From Gnetum montanum (Eukaryota > Streptophyta > Gnetopsida > Gnetales > Gnetaceae), in assembly GCA_015680685.1 (NCBI GenBank), contig MNCI01007974.1:244723-308722 (forward strand): DNA of 64,000 bases, read 5' to 3'. Both the position numbers and the translations under genes were made by a program. A model generated the notes under the pieces. It was not told the DNA's origin, searched no databases, and saw only the letters and a program-made list of their open reading frames with translations. The number at the start of each line of letters is the position of its first letter. Positions within the stretch are counted from its first letter, which is position 1. This document shows positions 35,766 to 48,201 of this stretch, in pieces.

Positions 35766-36741
35766 TGCAGGGGTGTTGCATCTTGATAGATCCCAACAAG
35801 ACCCAATCCACAACTTCCAAGTAGATATAGCTTAGAAAATAAGAATAACATAATAAAATTGAGGAACTCTCCCTTATATTAAGATAATTCTCAAAATACA
35901 CAGAAAATACATAGAAGATGAGGAGCCAAGATTAACTCACAACTCTCTCAAGGATCTTAAAGGTCACACTTGTCCCCTCTTAATCCTCAATAGCTCACAA
36001 CAAAGCCCAAGCTCAAGACAAGACACTTATAAGAGATTCTCCTAACCTCTCTCAAGTGCTCTCTTTTGCCTTTCACTTAACTTCATAAGCTCTATTCATG
36101 CACAAGCTCTCTTCCCTCAAGAGCTCTCTCTCTTACCCTATGTTGGGATGTTTTTCCTTTAGCTTTTGCACTTTGGTGCTTGGACCTACAACACTTACAA
36201 TGGTGAATTACATCAATATTTATAAGCAAATGAAAGGTAAAAATTCTAGAAACATTTTCTCAACTCAACTTGAGGTTCTTTAGATGTTTCCAAAGTCTTC
36301 TCACCTTTTCCCTAGCTATTTCCATCCTTCTTTGGCTGTTTCCCAAATTGGAACAACATTTTCAAAAGTTGTCCCATGTGTCTAGGTCATCTCTAGCTTT
36401 GTTGGGACATCTACTATGAAAGCCCTACTTTTAGGAGAGACATATACTATTTTTGGTAGATGTTTATTCTTTAGGGGAGACATCTTTAGGGAGACATCTA
36501 TCTTTCTAGGGAACGTCTCTTTTAAAGGTGCTAAAAATAAAAGTGCTTCATTTAATGCATGGAGCCTTTGGATGCCTTCCAACAAGTCACCATAGATCTT
36601 GGAACCTCATAAACTCATCAAAGTGACCCAAAAATACCTTCAAACATGAAAAAATATCAAATAATCATCTTCAACAAAATCAATAAAAAAAACACATAGA
36701 ATGTAGGGTAGAACAAAGGGATCAAAAGATGTATCCCTACA
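35766..36741 (-). repeat. 3' LTR of element C
   Basis: It aligns with 38546-39523 over its whole length. AGATGTC/GACATCT words lie at 36400-36520 and TATAAATA on the minus strand near 36213. The first base pairs read TGCAG instead of TGTAG. Confidence 0.88.
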
Positions 36742-36868
36742 CCAGCTCTCCCACCCTTAAAAATTTCATGCTTCATGACCTTTCACAAGTTGGAAGGCAC
36801 CATGCCCCCATGACTCAAGGCCATCACAATAATCATGACTCAATGCATTACAATCATGAGAATAAATA

Positions 36869-38475
36869 TCATTGGAGGTTTTTTTTTTTTAGCTTCCCTT
36901 GCTCATGGGGGCTTGTCCTCATGCCCCACCATGCTTCCTTCATTTGATCATCTCCTTGGGATGATATCCTTGCATCCCCATGATGACCCAAACCTATAAC
37001 AAATAAAGAATAAGAAAAATAAAAAGGATTAGGCTTTCTTAATCCAACATACTTTCTTTGCTTCTTTTTCCTCTTCTTCACCTTCTTCTTCTTGGTATTT
37101 GCAAGACTATCACTTAGCTTCCTTTGATCACCATCATGTAGATTACCTTCATGCTGCACTTCCATTTTATAGCCAAGATAATCAAATCCATCAACACACT
37201 TCAAAAATTTATCATTGTTGTAATCAATAACAAGCATCTCCAAATTCTAGAAAATCATATCATTATTAATATCTTCACTCACATCAATAATGCCCTTATC
37301 ATAATGACTATTCCAATATCCATCATCATCAAACAATTCATCATTATTAGTCTTCCTCTCACTAACAATGGTATCAAAAGTCACAATATGACTTTCAATC
37401 TCATCACAATGATCATGATGCTCATCATTACCATTGAACAAACTACTACGAAGCTAAAGTGAAAACTAGCATCCATCACACTATCTTCAACATGAGAGAC
37501 ATTAATACCATCAACAAGGTTAACCTCACTCTTACTTACCTCTTCATGGCTTCTCCCATCCATCTTTAATTCAACTTAATCTTCAATATGTGGCTGCCTA
37601 ATCTCATCAAAGCTTTAAGGTTCAAGATCCCAAATAGGAGTTCCCAATTCCAATGGCTTCTACTCTTCAAAGGAATCATCAACAAGGTCTTCATCCCACT
37701 TTGGAGGTACCAACTCAAAAGGTAAACTCTCCTCCATGGACTTAACATCAGATTCATCAAAAAAATCATTAAAGCAATCATTCTTCCACATTCCTTGGCT
37801 AGAAGACTCACCTCTCTTCCATGAGATAGTCTCAACTTTACTTAGAATCTTCTTTCCTTTACCACAAGGTATAGAACAATTGCAAAAATAATGAGTATCA
37901 TACCTTCTAGTGTTGCCCTTGATCCTCCTTGAAGAAGTCACTTGATCCTTGTCACTCTCCTTTCTTAGATTCTTCATCTCCCATGACTCACAAGGTAGTA
38001 GCTCTCCTTGATTAGCAACATTCACCATCTTGGATTTTGAAGATCTCTTAGTTCCTTTTATGAAGCTCTTGGCTCCCTCCCTTGAAACCCTTGAGTATTG
38101 AGCACTTCTTTGATCAATAAGAGATACTTGAGAACTCATTTTCTCATTGATGTCTACTTCATTAGACCCTTCATCTTTCTTTCCTTCTTGATGGCTAGAA
38201 GATATTCTATCAATTTTCCTCAAAATATTTCCCATGTTAGACTTGAATTTCTCCATATCCCTTTCTCAAGTTTCTACAAAATCTTGATGCTTGTGGACCT
38301 TTAATTTGGGAATAACTTCTTGCATTTCAACCAAAAAAGCTTTAAAAGAGTCCTTAAACTCTTGAAGCTCTTGTCTAAGCTCCTGATATGTCTTCTTCTT
38401 TATATCAATACCTAAAGAAACAAGAATGATATCCAAAAGAAAATACAAAAATATCCACAAAAATGTTCCTTTCAT
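36869..38475 (-). pseudogene. Internal ORFs of element C, unidentified (gag position)
   Basis: Starting about 70 bp after the LTR, there is a short hydrophobic-start ORF (38475-38266), then a 198-residue open stretch (38256-37660) rich in Lys, Ser and Glu, with CNCSIPCGKGKK near its middle. Acidic His/Asp-rich pieces follow (37563-37247), and a lysine-rich segment KKKKVKKRKKKQRK before a QGDDQMKEAWWGMRTSP tail (37243-36869). It occupies the gag position, but I do not recognise a gag domain. The frame changes several times. Confidence 0.5.
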
Positions 38476-38528
38476 TCAGAGAAAACACCAAGCTTCAAGA
38501 TAAAAGTGTGAAAAGTTCTAAACCTTTA

Positions 38529-38539
38529 CTTTGATACCA
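38529..38539 (-). other. tRNA-Met primer-binding site of element C
   Basis: The minus strand reads TGGTATCAAAG, six bases inside the LTR edge. It is complementary to the 3' end of initiator tRNA-Met apart from one base (TGGTATCAGAG is usual). Confidence 0.75.
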
Positions 38540-38545
38540 ATCTAG

Positions 38546-39523
38546 TGTAGGGGTGTGCACCTTGATAGATTCCAATAGGACCTAATCCACAACTTCCAAG
38601 AAGATCTAGCTTAGAAAATAAGAATAACACAATAAAATGGAGAAAATCTCCCTTATGTTAAGATAATGTTCAAAATACATAGAAAATAAATCAAAGATGA
38701 GGAGGAAAGCTCAACTCACAACTCTTCCAAGGATCTTAGAGGCCATACTTGTCCCCTCTTAATCCTCAATTGCTCAAAATGTAGCCCAAGCTCAAGACAA
38801 GACACTTATAACAAATTCTTCTAACCTCTCTCAAGTGCTCTTCCTTGCCTTTCACTTGACTTCCATGCACAATCTCTATTCATGCACAAGCTCTCTTCCC
38901 TCAAGATCTCTCTCTCTTATCCTCTTTTGGGATGTTTGGCCTTCAACATTTGCACTTTGGCCTTTGGTACTGCAACACTTACAATGGTGAATTAAATCGA
39001 TATTTATAAGCAATCAGAAGGTAAAAATCCTAGAAACCTTTCCTCAACTCAACTTAAGATTATTTGGATGTTTCCCAAGTCTTATCACCTTCTCCTTGGC
39101 TATTTCCATCTTGCTTTGGTTGTTTCTTGAATTGGAACAACATTTTTGGAAGTTTTCCCATGCGTCTAGGTCATCTTTGGCTTTACTAGGATGTCTACTA
39201 TGAAAGCCCTAATTTCGAGAGAGACATCTACTATTTTTGGTAGACAACTAATCTTCAATGGAGATGTCTTTAGGGAGACATCTATCTTTTTGGGGAGACG
39301 TCTCTCTTGAAGGTGCCAAAAATAAAAGTAATCCTTTTGATGCTAAGAGCCTCTAAATGCCTCCCAACAAGTCCCCATAGACCCTACAACCTCCTAAACT
39401 CATCAAAGTGAGCTGAAAACACCTTCAAACATGCCAAAATATCCAAGAATCATCCTCAACAAAATAAAAAAAAACATATAGCATGTAGGGTGGAAAAAAG
39501 GGATTGAAAGATGTGTCTCTACA
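38546..39523 (-). repeat. 5' LTR of element C
   Basis: Starts TGTAGGGGTGTG and ends GTCTCTACA. GACATCT-type words lie at 39190-39305 upstream of the minus-strand TATAAATA near 39003. Confidence 0.9.
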
Positions 39524-40985
39524 CCACCATTCCACATCATGGTTGCATGGGATCCTTAGTAAAATGTGTGATTAAGATGATCCAATACTAGTATGTTCTA
39601 AGTCTAGACCAAGTCCATTCCAATGATATTGACCTTGCATTAACATCTTCCTTCTTTCCTACCATCATGATCCTATGACAACCACAAAGGATAATCATCA
39701 CTCCAAGAAAAGAAGAAAAAAGAAGGAAGTAGTTAGGGCCTTAGTTAGAGGGATGCCTTCAGGCATGGCTAACCTGGCTTTCTAGCCCCATAACTAATGC
39801 CTTTAGCCCAAGATATTGTTAGAGAGATGTGATTTGGGTTAGAGAGCTATGATTTAAATTTTGATTTAGTTTTTTTTTATTAGGAACCACATTGTATAGA
39901 GACATACTTCCTTTTATAGTTGATAGTAGGAGTGCTGATATACCTATGAGGAGCCATAGAACTTAAGAAGGAAGTTGAGAAAAGAATATAATAAATCTCC
40001 TTGAGGTCACATCCTTTTTAACCTTGGTAGTCCTTCCCCAGTTTGTTGGGTAACAAGATAATATGTTACTTTTAGATTAAATGTTAAAGAACTTCCATGT
40101 TTTCATTGTGTAGAACTTCACATGAGATAGATGGAATGGGTGGATGTTGTGAACTCATTACCTAATATCACCATAAAACTAATAAATTATTAGTAGAAAG
40201 CATAATTAAAAGACAAACTTGGCCTAAATATTAAATCATAATCTTAATATGTGCATTCAACAATTTTCAAATTTCGAAATAGCTATAGAGGAAAATTAGA
40301 GATTTCAATTAATACTAAATGAAAATGAAAAGAAAATAATAAGAAACAAAAAATCTATAAAATATTTAGTAAAATATAAAAAAATGAAACACATATAAAT
40401 AACATTGCAAAATAAAAAAGAAAAAAATCCCTTTTGTCCTTGTCAAGATGTTATGGTAGATGGATATCTTCCCCATGACTAAGTTTAAAGGAGAAGATTT
40501 AGAAACTAGAGTGAGCTTGTTCTTAATTAGAGGTATTAGTATTGTAGATGGTTACTTGGAAGTTCATGAATGGTTTAAGTTTTTAGATGTTGATCAACAT
40601 GTGCTTTTGAGGGCTTGTTCGGTGGTAAATTATCATAGTCTCAGAAAGCAAAGTTGAGCATATGATGTATGATCCTTTCCATAATGTCTCAAAATTAGTT
40701 TGTTGTAACACATGCATGGGATTCTAATAGAGAACCTTGTCTTCCAATTTGAATGTAATTTTCCTTATTTTTATGTCATGACGTTGTTTATTATATACCT
40801 TGTGTAATTCATTCATCATTATGGCAAATTTTTGATTTTCATCTTGTGTGTTAAGTATCATGAGTTGTTCCTTTTATGCTAATTAATGTCTAAGTCAAGT
40901 TCACATGTAACTATGAGTGTATGAAGTTTAGTTTGAATTGGAAGTTTGGGTAACTTTTCATACACTAACCCATGGGGAGAGTAGC
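39524..40985 (-). other. Athila-like post-integrase spacer
   Basis: No intact coding sequence. On the minus strand it follows the integrase remnant at 40990-41700. It matches 54030-55600 along most of its length (for example the CAAGATGTTATG...CTTCCCCATGACTAA block at 40444-40485 versus 54980-55020). It also contains the inverted CTAACTAAGGCCCTAA landmark at 39735-39750. Confidence 0.6.
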
Positions 40986-40989
40986 CTAT

Positions 40990-41800
40990 AGGAAGTTTCC
41001 ATGTTAAGAATTACATTCAAAGGACATCGTTGAGGTTTGTATTTCAATCTTTCCTATATCTACTAATGGTTCCCTATTGGCTACCTTTGCTTGACTATTG
41101 GCTTGAGGGTGATAAGGTGTTATGAGTTTATGTTGTACCCCTAATAGTTACATTAACTTATGAAAGGTAGCACCTATGAAATATGTTCTATTGTCAGAAA
41201 TTAGTTCTCTAGACATATCAAACCTACTCATAACTTGTTGTTGAAAGAATTGAGCTACAGTAGTAGAGTTTCAATTAGAAACAACAATAGATTCAGTTAA
41301 CTTATTATAGTATTCAATAGCAATAGTAATGTATGACTTCCAATTGGACATGGGAGTGATGGGTCTCATGAAATTAATTTCCCAAATGTTGAAAGGCTCT
41401 AGTGATCAAATTCACTATTGGGACTCTTTCATTCTAGTTGTCATCCCCTGATCTTGTTGGCATCTCTTGCATGAACAAAAGAAATGGTGAGCATCCTTGA
41501 AGATTATTGGCTAAATATAGCGTATAATAAGATCTTTGTGGTCATCACTCTTCCTATAAAATAACCCTTAAAAGATCCCTTGTGATCATCTTGAAGGACT
41601 CTTAGTTGATTTACATCAGGTGCACACCATCATACTAGACCATTGGCATAAGTCTTGTAGAGGTTACCCTCGATCTCTATGTAATTTTTGATGTAGTGAT
41701 GAAATTACTATTTCTTCATATGATTTCATTGAGTAGTAGTCTCTTGTGTGACTAGATATGAGAAAAATCCATCATACCAATTTATGACTACTAGTGTAGC
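40990..41800 (-). pseudogene. Athila-like integrase, degenerate (second minus-strand copy)
   Basis: Reading leftwards from about 41700, the zinc-binding N-domain appears as HKGSFKGYFIGRVMTTKI, then the first-Asp region with stops (near 41400-41340). DNRTYFIGATFHKLM follows near 41190 and TPYHPQANSQAKVASRE near 41100-41050, covering the second Asp and the catalytic Glu region. The linker at 41800-41700 resembles the region between RNase H and integrase at 56540-56640. It directly abuts the end of an ORF3 remnant (41820), with no LTR between them. Confidence 0.7.
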
Positions 41801-41819
41801 AAAATCACGAATAGATGAT

Positions 41820-43260
41820 ATAGAAGCACTCAAAGCTTCTTCAATTCAATCCACAACCACCTGTGCTATGGTCTCCTAACCTTTGTGTGGTACAACCAAG
41901 ACTTTTGCATCCTCCCCTTCTTCTATAATGACAAAGAATATTGTTATGTTCTTGGAGATTTTAAGAAATGATTTCCCTAGAATAGACAATGATTTCTCTA
42001 TCATTGGAATTGACATGAATATAGGTTTGGTCTCTTCATGTGGAGAATAACAAGGATAGTTCATCCACTAGCCAACTGATGATCCCAGTGATCTCATTAA
42101 CATGACTCATGACCAAGTGCTAAAGAAAGTGTTCACAGTCACCTTTGGAGACATGTTGTTATAACTACTATTTTATAAATTTAGTTAGGTGTTCAGTAGA
42201 TACTGTTATTTTAGGAGTCATCTCTAATGCTATTGGCGGTGGTGAAGGTGCCACCTCTTTCTTCTAAAGCTTGGCAAAAGCCTTGTCCTTTATCATCTCC
42301 TTCCATGATGTGGTAGGACCCTTGCAAATGATATCATTTTTGTAGTGGGTTATTCTTTCCTTTTGTAAAGTCTTCTAATGAGGCATATAAATGGGAGTAT
42401 CTTCTAACCCTTCTTATTTTTCTTCAATCTCTTCTTAATTTCTAAGAAGATAATCTATAGAATGTTGACATCAAATTTTTCACTTACAATTACACATGCC
42501 CTTGCAAAGAAGGTTATCACCTTGCTTGGCTTCACCATTGGATTGAGGTTATAGGCTATGTTCTTGAAATAAGTATGCTCTACCTTGGTAAGGGCACGAT
42601 ACTCCTTATGGTCCACTCCATGGCACCAACACATCCTTTCTTTCTTTACTTTAGGATCTACTTGGGTAGATATCTCTACTAACTTTTCCTTAGTGTTTAA
42701 CAATTTAAGGGCTTAAATAATGGCCTCAACTACATAGAAGATGGTATTATTTTTTATCTTCACTGTGAAATCTCCTTGGTGGTTGTTTATAAAGAGGTAA
42801 GTATCCCCAAGATACCATTTCCCACAAGTAGAAATGATGGATCATAGTGGAGACCCTTGCAAGTAGGTTTTGATCTCTTCTAGTGTCAAGTCTAGGAAGG
42901 GTCAAAAGTTTAGCTTTTAGAGAACTATACCTTGGACCTTCTTTCTTCAAATTTGTTTCCAAGTATGTCGTTGTGAGAGTGACCTTCAAACTAGGCCTAG
43001 ATCTTGAGATCTTATCCTACCTAGATTACCCTATCTCTACGATGAAAATATAACTAATAGATTCCATCATAGGAACCTCTCACAAGGGCTTAGTAGCATG
43101 TGTCATCTTAGCCACTTTCTCTTATTCTTGTTTTTGTTGCTATGGTTATTCTCTTCTCCTCCGAACCAACACCCCTCCCCCCAACCTTTCCCTTACCCAC
43201 TCCCTCCAAGGTCATTTTTCCCTAGGTTATGATGATCCTCATACCTACGATCCCCATTTT
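41820..43260 (-). pseudogene. ORF3 of an Athila-like element (host of the nested insertion)
   Basis: The minus-strand pieces match ORF3 of the plus-strand element. HGVDHKEYRALTKVEHTYF and YNLNPMVKPSKVITF (42650-42510) match GVDNKYFGVLTLVEPIYFE and YHLNPTVRPSKVTTF at 60495-60600. KNITIFFVIIEEGEDAKVLV (41960-41895) matches the block at 61150-61235. This central block resembles the 'putative plant transposon protein' domain found in third ORFs of Athila-type elements (from memory, unverified). It is broken by stops. The upstream module at 43700-43795 would drive it. Confidence 0.55.
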
Positions 43261-43699
43261 TGTACGATGTAAAATCAAGAAAATAATCCTGGATTAATTA
43301 TTTTAATTTACTCTCTTAAGTCTAGATTTCTTTTTGATTATTTTCTAGGTTAAGACCAGTGGAAGATTTGGCTATTAAGCTTTTCTAGTAATTGCAAGTG
43401 CATGAGAATATTTTATTATTATTCTATTTTCACTTCAAAGATGGTTATTAGTATTAATTTCTTTGATCATTATTTTAATATTATTTTAATACTTGATTTG
43501 TGGAGTATTAGAAAAGTTATTAGTAAATCCTAGTGTTAATACCCCCATGACATAAAGCATAACTTTGAAAGTTTAGGGATTAAAAAAAAATTCAATCGAG
43601 TATCTAATGAGGAAGTTCTAGCTCCTAAAAGACTTTGTGCTCTGAAAAACTAAAAAACTCCCTTCATGTGTGAAACAAATTGTGAAAAATGGATATAGT

Positions 43700-43795
43700 A
43701 CTATATTATATATAGCATTTTTATGTTGCATCAATGGGGATGCATTAACATATTAGATTACATTAATAGAGATGCATCAACATGGTTATTTAAGA
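43700..43795 (-). promoter_or_regulatory. Internal repeat array plus TATA upstream of ORF3 (host element)
   Basis: GCATCAA/ATGCATTAA words (43727-43790, several forming palindromes such as TTGATGCATC) lie just upstream, on the minus strand, of CTATATATAATATAG (43700-43715). About 450 bp of leader separates this from the ORF3 remnant. The position matches the modules at 14704-14790 and 59340-59450. Confidence 0.4.
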
Positions 43796-43799
43796 GATT

Positions 43800-44234
43800 T
43801 TTGAAGAGTTTGGACATGAAACAAGAGCCAAATGAAAGCCAAAAAACCTATGAAACAAAGATAATAATAACTCATTAGGTTCTTGCACACAAACTAGAGT
43901 TAATCAAGCATTTGGAATGTTGAAATAAGATATCTTTCCAAAACAAACTAAGCACAATATTGGATGATGCAAGTTACCAAGATTGTAGTAATCAAATCAA
44001 GGCTTGTGGTTATGGGGCTTAGCTATGCAAATGGATCCTCCTCAAATCAAGCTGATGGGAAAAGATGCCCTTACATATTGACATCACAAGGAGTTTGTAG
44101 GTATCTTATATAACAAATAGCAATCCAAGTGAAACATCATACCCTTATAATCAATTGTCATAGGATCATACAGTCTACAAACCCAAAAATGATTAGACCA
44201 TGTCATGAGGTAATGAGGTGAGAGAATGGAGTAT
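43800..44234 (-). other. Athila-like spacer, left flank of the nested insertion
   Basis: On the minus strand it carries the spacer landmark AGGGCATC...GAGGAGGATCCA (44075-44030), comparable with 59045-59090. It ends with AGTAT (44230-44234), the left half of the target duplication of element D. Confidence 0.55.
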
Positions 44235-45023
44235 TGATGAGTCGCGATATCACATATGTGATATCGCATACGCGATATCGCATCCTACCTCATCTTCTAT
44301 AAATAAGAGGTGGCACCCTTTGTTCTAGAGAGTTAGACTTAGACCCTTAGCCAAATTATTGCAATTTTGTTATTCCAAAGTTAGAATTATTTCTATGTGC
44401 CCATAGTAGGAGTCATTGAGTGAATGGATCTTTATTCGAACAATTTGTACCTGAGCATAATTTTGTGTATGGCAATAAAGATGAACTTTATGATAAACCT
44501 TGCAGCATACAGATTAAGATAATTATTAATTAATTATTTTTTAATGCTTTTCTAGTTAATTGATATCTTTCTCAACCTTCAACCCTCTTAGTTAAATACA
44601 CTCAATACTACAGCTTCGAGCATGCATGTAGCACTTGGTAACCCAGTAACAATTAGCATTTGGTAATCCTAGCAGCATTGCACTAGTTCAAGATGTGTAC
44701 GGTAAGGGGGAATGGATACTGGTGTTAAGAACATTTAGAACTTATTTAATGAATAGTTAATGTAAGTTAGTCACTTGGTTCTCTCTCCCTTTCCTTTATT
44801 AGCATAAGACATAAAAAATATAAAAGCTATAAAAAATCATATACCTCAAGCTTACTTAACCATACAACCATGAAAATACAAGTAAGTTTGGGAAGATAAT
44901 GATTGATTAACCCTGAGTGTTCCATTAAGGTGCATAAGCACTTAGTCCTTGGAGTTTGACCGAATCGCGCATGAAATGCTCGTATTCATATGGTTGAGTG
45001 TAGGGGTACCTTGCCACTCATCA
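44235..45023 (+). repeat. 5' LTR of element D
   Basis: 789 bp, TGATGAGT...ACTCATCA. U3 is very short: the palindromes GATATCACATATGTGATATC and GCATACGCGATATCGC (44244-44281) precede TATAAATA (44298-44305). R/U5 follows. It matches the 3' LTR closely with scattered differences. Confidence 0.95.
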
Positions 45024-45024
45024 T

Positions 45025-45042
45025 TGGCACCATTGCCAGGGA
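45025..45042 (+). other. tRNA-Asp primer-binding site of element D
   Basis: TGGCACCATTGCCAGGGA starts two bases after the LTR. It is complementary to the 3' end of plant tRNA-Asp (TGGCGCCGTTGCCGGGGA expected) with a few changes. Asp priming is usual for Athila-type elements. Confidence 0.85.
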
Positions 45043-45146
45043 CTTAGTTGTTTGTGTGCTACGTAGAACATAGGAAATCATTCATATCATTGGAACGTTA
45101 GAACGAACCTTTAGGGTTAATCAAAGGAAGACAAGACAATGGTACA

Positions 45147-47690
45147 TTGCACAAAAAACAAGAAAAAATGTCTTCTTCTTCGCATAAGAGCACTTCACCA
45201 CCTAGGACTAACATAAGAGGCATTCGGCAGCATAATACACATAACCAAGATCTGCCAGTTCCTCAACAGTTTCATGTGGTATATACTCATCCCGATGAGT
45301 ATGTACTTGATTTCACATTTATTCTCCACCAAGATGAACAACTGCGTTGGAGAGACTTGGAGGATAACATAGTGTTGCCTCCAGACCGATCAGTTCCCAA
45401 CATGCTCCTTCGTGCTCTCACATGAATAGGCATGTCGCTTTTATACGTAGAATACATTGCATGTGATCATGACACAAGGGACTGTCATCCCATAGAAGCG
45501 CAACATCAAAGGGACTTGCAACAAGAGAGATACCATAAATCCTTGAAGGGTAAATGGCCCCATGATGCTCCGCACATTTTGAGCAAAATTGAGGATAGTG
45601 AACCTACTCCAACAAGTTCCCCAAAAAAATGATGTTCCTCCTCCTAACACTAGTCAGGAGGTGGTGTATCAGAACCTTCACTCCACTATTCACAACCTTG
45701 GTTCTGATACCCACAAACATGATGTGTTCAAAGAAGGAACACAAACACATGTTAAGGGTAGACGTTCTGATCGTGATCACAATCAAGGCTGAGACCACTG
45801 AAGAGAAGGTAGAAAACATCATCATGGCAATGGTTCTCCTTCTTCTTCACCTTCATCATCACCTTCACCCTCTCCTTTAGTGTCTGAACGCATTCATAGG
45901 GAAACCAATCATGAGGATAAAGGAAAACAAAGTGAAAAACATCGACGAGACAGTCGAGAACGAGGATGAGGGCATTCTAAAAAATCAAGGCATGGAATAA
46001 GGGAGAGTAGGGAACCACGTAGACACCATAGACACTATGAATGAGATGATCACTAAGAACCCCTACTCACAACTAGAAGCATGCTAGATATAACGAAGGT
46101 GGTAAGAGTTCCAACAAGGCACCAAAAGGATAGTATGATCAAGAGGTTAGACATGAACAACATCCCACAATTTGAAGGGGGATACAATGCTGATCCTCAA
46201 AATCATTTACAAGCATTCCACGATGCATGTGCGTTGCAAAACATAGATAACGAATGGCAAAAACTGAAGTTGTTCCCAAGGACACTAGTGAAAGAAGCTA
46301 AAATCTGGTACTAGTCCTTAGAACCGAAATCCATTCGAAGGTGGAGTACAATGTTAGAACTGTTCAATAATAAGTACCAAATGTATTCCTGAGTATCTAA
46401 CCTATTGAAAAAAATCCAAGGAGGGAAGCAAGGAAATCACGAACCCTTGGATGCTACCATGGGCTGCTATTACGCACAGTTACATCGTTGCCCTGGCCAT
46501 GGTTATTCATAGTGGGATCAACTACGCCATCTCGTGGATGGACTTAGACATGAAACAAGAAGAACCCTTGGGACGTACGACCAAGGAAGGTTATCAGAGC
46601 TTATGTCTCATCAAATTCATAAATTGCTAGAGCAAGCAGCCAAAGAAGAAGGTGAACTATGAAAGAGAAAAAGTGCAGAAGAATACAACTGAGATCCTTC
46701 CCTCTGAAAAAGGGGAGTGAGATTTTGTAAGGAGGAAGAAGAGTCACCACTCAAAGAGATGGTGAATAGGAAAAATTTGCCTCTCCAAAAGTTAACAACA
46801 GAAGTATTGACAAAGGTAGAAAAAATGTGGGACTCCCTGGATAGTAGGTTTGAAACTGTTCTTAAAATTGTAGAGGAGTCTAGGGAGCGAGGTAGTGACC
46901 ACGACAAAAAGAAAAAGAGAGAAGTGGAAAATGCACGTAATAAGGGTAAGGGAAAAATGGCCATCAAAGAAGAGGTTGTGGATTCAAACACAGACAATGA
47001 TGGTGGATGTGAGATATGCCAATACCACCATCCTAAAGGATGTTGCCCAGTGATCTCACATCTACAAGAGTCTGGGGTGTATGCACTCAACCCACAACTA
47101 AACAAATGACAAGCACCCCGACAGTTACCTTATCCCCAAGGTAATCCAAGGCAGTTCCACCAGCCTTCAACATATTATCCAAGTGGAACTCCACCACAAC
47201 TTGTTGAGCAACATCAACAATGGCAATACCCACAATCATGGGGAATGCCACTAGCAAGGCAACAATACCCCTACTGGCAACTTGACCCATATGGCTACTA
47301 CGTGTAGCATCCAATCTCTCCACGTGACTCTGTTGGTCACGTTACACCACAACATCACTACCAAGCTTGTGAGTATTATAGAACTCCTTCTCCTAGGGAA
47401 GATAACCCACAAACATAGCATCCTTCAAATCCATCCGTAGCTCTCACACCAATCACTCCATTACCACCCTCTCCAGCAATGCAAGGGGAACTTCCTACTC
47501 AACTACCCCAACACAATGCCACAAGGGCTGTGAATCCTCAACCCACTGTTGGTTCTAACAATCGTATGAAAAAAAGACCTTTCTTTAGAACCTATAGTCC
47601 AACCAAGCCCTTACAACCACAAACGGTTGAACCTCTGAATGCCTCCCCATCAAACAAGGCTTCAGAGCTCCCTTCGAACTAAACACCAAG
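45147..47690 (+). pseudogene. Athila-like gag of element D
   Basis: After a Ser/Thr-rich start (45147-45425) and His/Arg-rich frames, the gag core runs from 46081: DMNNIPQFEGGYNADPQNHL, a stop at the Trp-Tyr motif (46314), then NNKYQMY, HEPLDATMGCYYAQL, CPGHGYS, and DGLRHETRRTLGTY near 46440-46575. A charged region (46717-46990) and the knuckle CEICQYHHPKGCC (47011-47049) follow. A Gln/Pro/Tyr-rich tail reaches about 47690. Several stops and at least two frame changes are present. Compared with element B gag, the knuckle has the same unusual C-x2-C-x3-H-x4-C spacing. Confidence 0.85.
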
Positions 47691-47706
47691 CTCAACGCAT
47701 ACGGTT

Positions 47707-48201
47707 ATGTTAACACATGTCGTAACTGACTGGATCAATGTTGGCCATCTTCCCAAGAAATTATTTGATCCTAGAAGCCCTCTAATATATCTCCAAATAG
47801 CTGGGAATGAGCCATGCAAAGCTCTTCTAAACTCAGGTTTTGGAGTCAACTTAATATCACAAGAAATGTACAAAGCTTGGAACCTGCCTCCATTAAGGAA
47901 GAGCAATATTCACCTAGAGCTAGCCAACCAGTCCATCACTGTTCCCTTGGGACTGGTGGAGGACATCATCACCACTATGTGTGGGTGGTCATACCTAGCT
48001 GATTTCCTAGTGATACAAGTGAATAACAGTATAGGGGACTTCCCAATAATAATGGGAAGGGCATGGCTAAGTACTATAGATGCATGCCTAGGAATCTGTG
48101 ATCTTTCCCTAGAAATATCTAAGGAAAACACTTTTGGAAAGATCGAGAAGAGGAAGGTTCCATGCATTGCATACAATGATACAGGGTGCAATTGCATGTA
48201 A
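47707..48201 (+). pseudogene. Retropepsin-type protease of element D
   Basis: One open segment of 164 residues. ALLNSGFGVNLIS (47821-47859) sits where the active-site D-(S/T)-G or Athila-type D-L-G-A normally lies, here with Asn for Asp. The second signature, PIIMGRAWLSTIDA (48043-48084), matches the ILGRPFL-type motif. It would cut the Gag-Pol precursor, but loss of the Asp implies it is inactive. Confidence 0.8.

Larger units (their letters stand above)
35766..39523 (-). mobile_element. Element C: pol-less chromovirus-like LTR retrotransposon
   Basis: Two LTRs of about 977 bp (35766-36741 and 38546-39523) with TGTAG...CTACA-type ends are in direct orientation. The primer site next to the right LTR reads TGGTATCAAAG on the minus strand (38539-38529), matching initiator tRNA-Met apart from one base. 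A polypurine tract AGGGTGGGAGAGCTGG precedes the left LTR. The internal region is only 1.8 kb and has no pol motif. The outer flanks (TTTGA and CCACC) do not form a target duplication, and the integrase cut at 35766 does not resume after 39523. The ends were therefore probably reshuffled by recombination. Confidence 0.8.

Noticed and set aside
46617-47105. 162-residue minus-strand ORF
   Set aside because: It mirrors the charged part of element D gag on the opposite strand.
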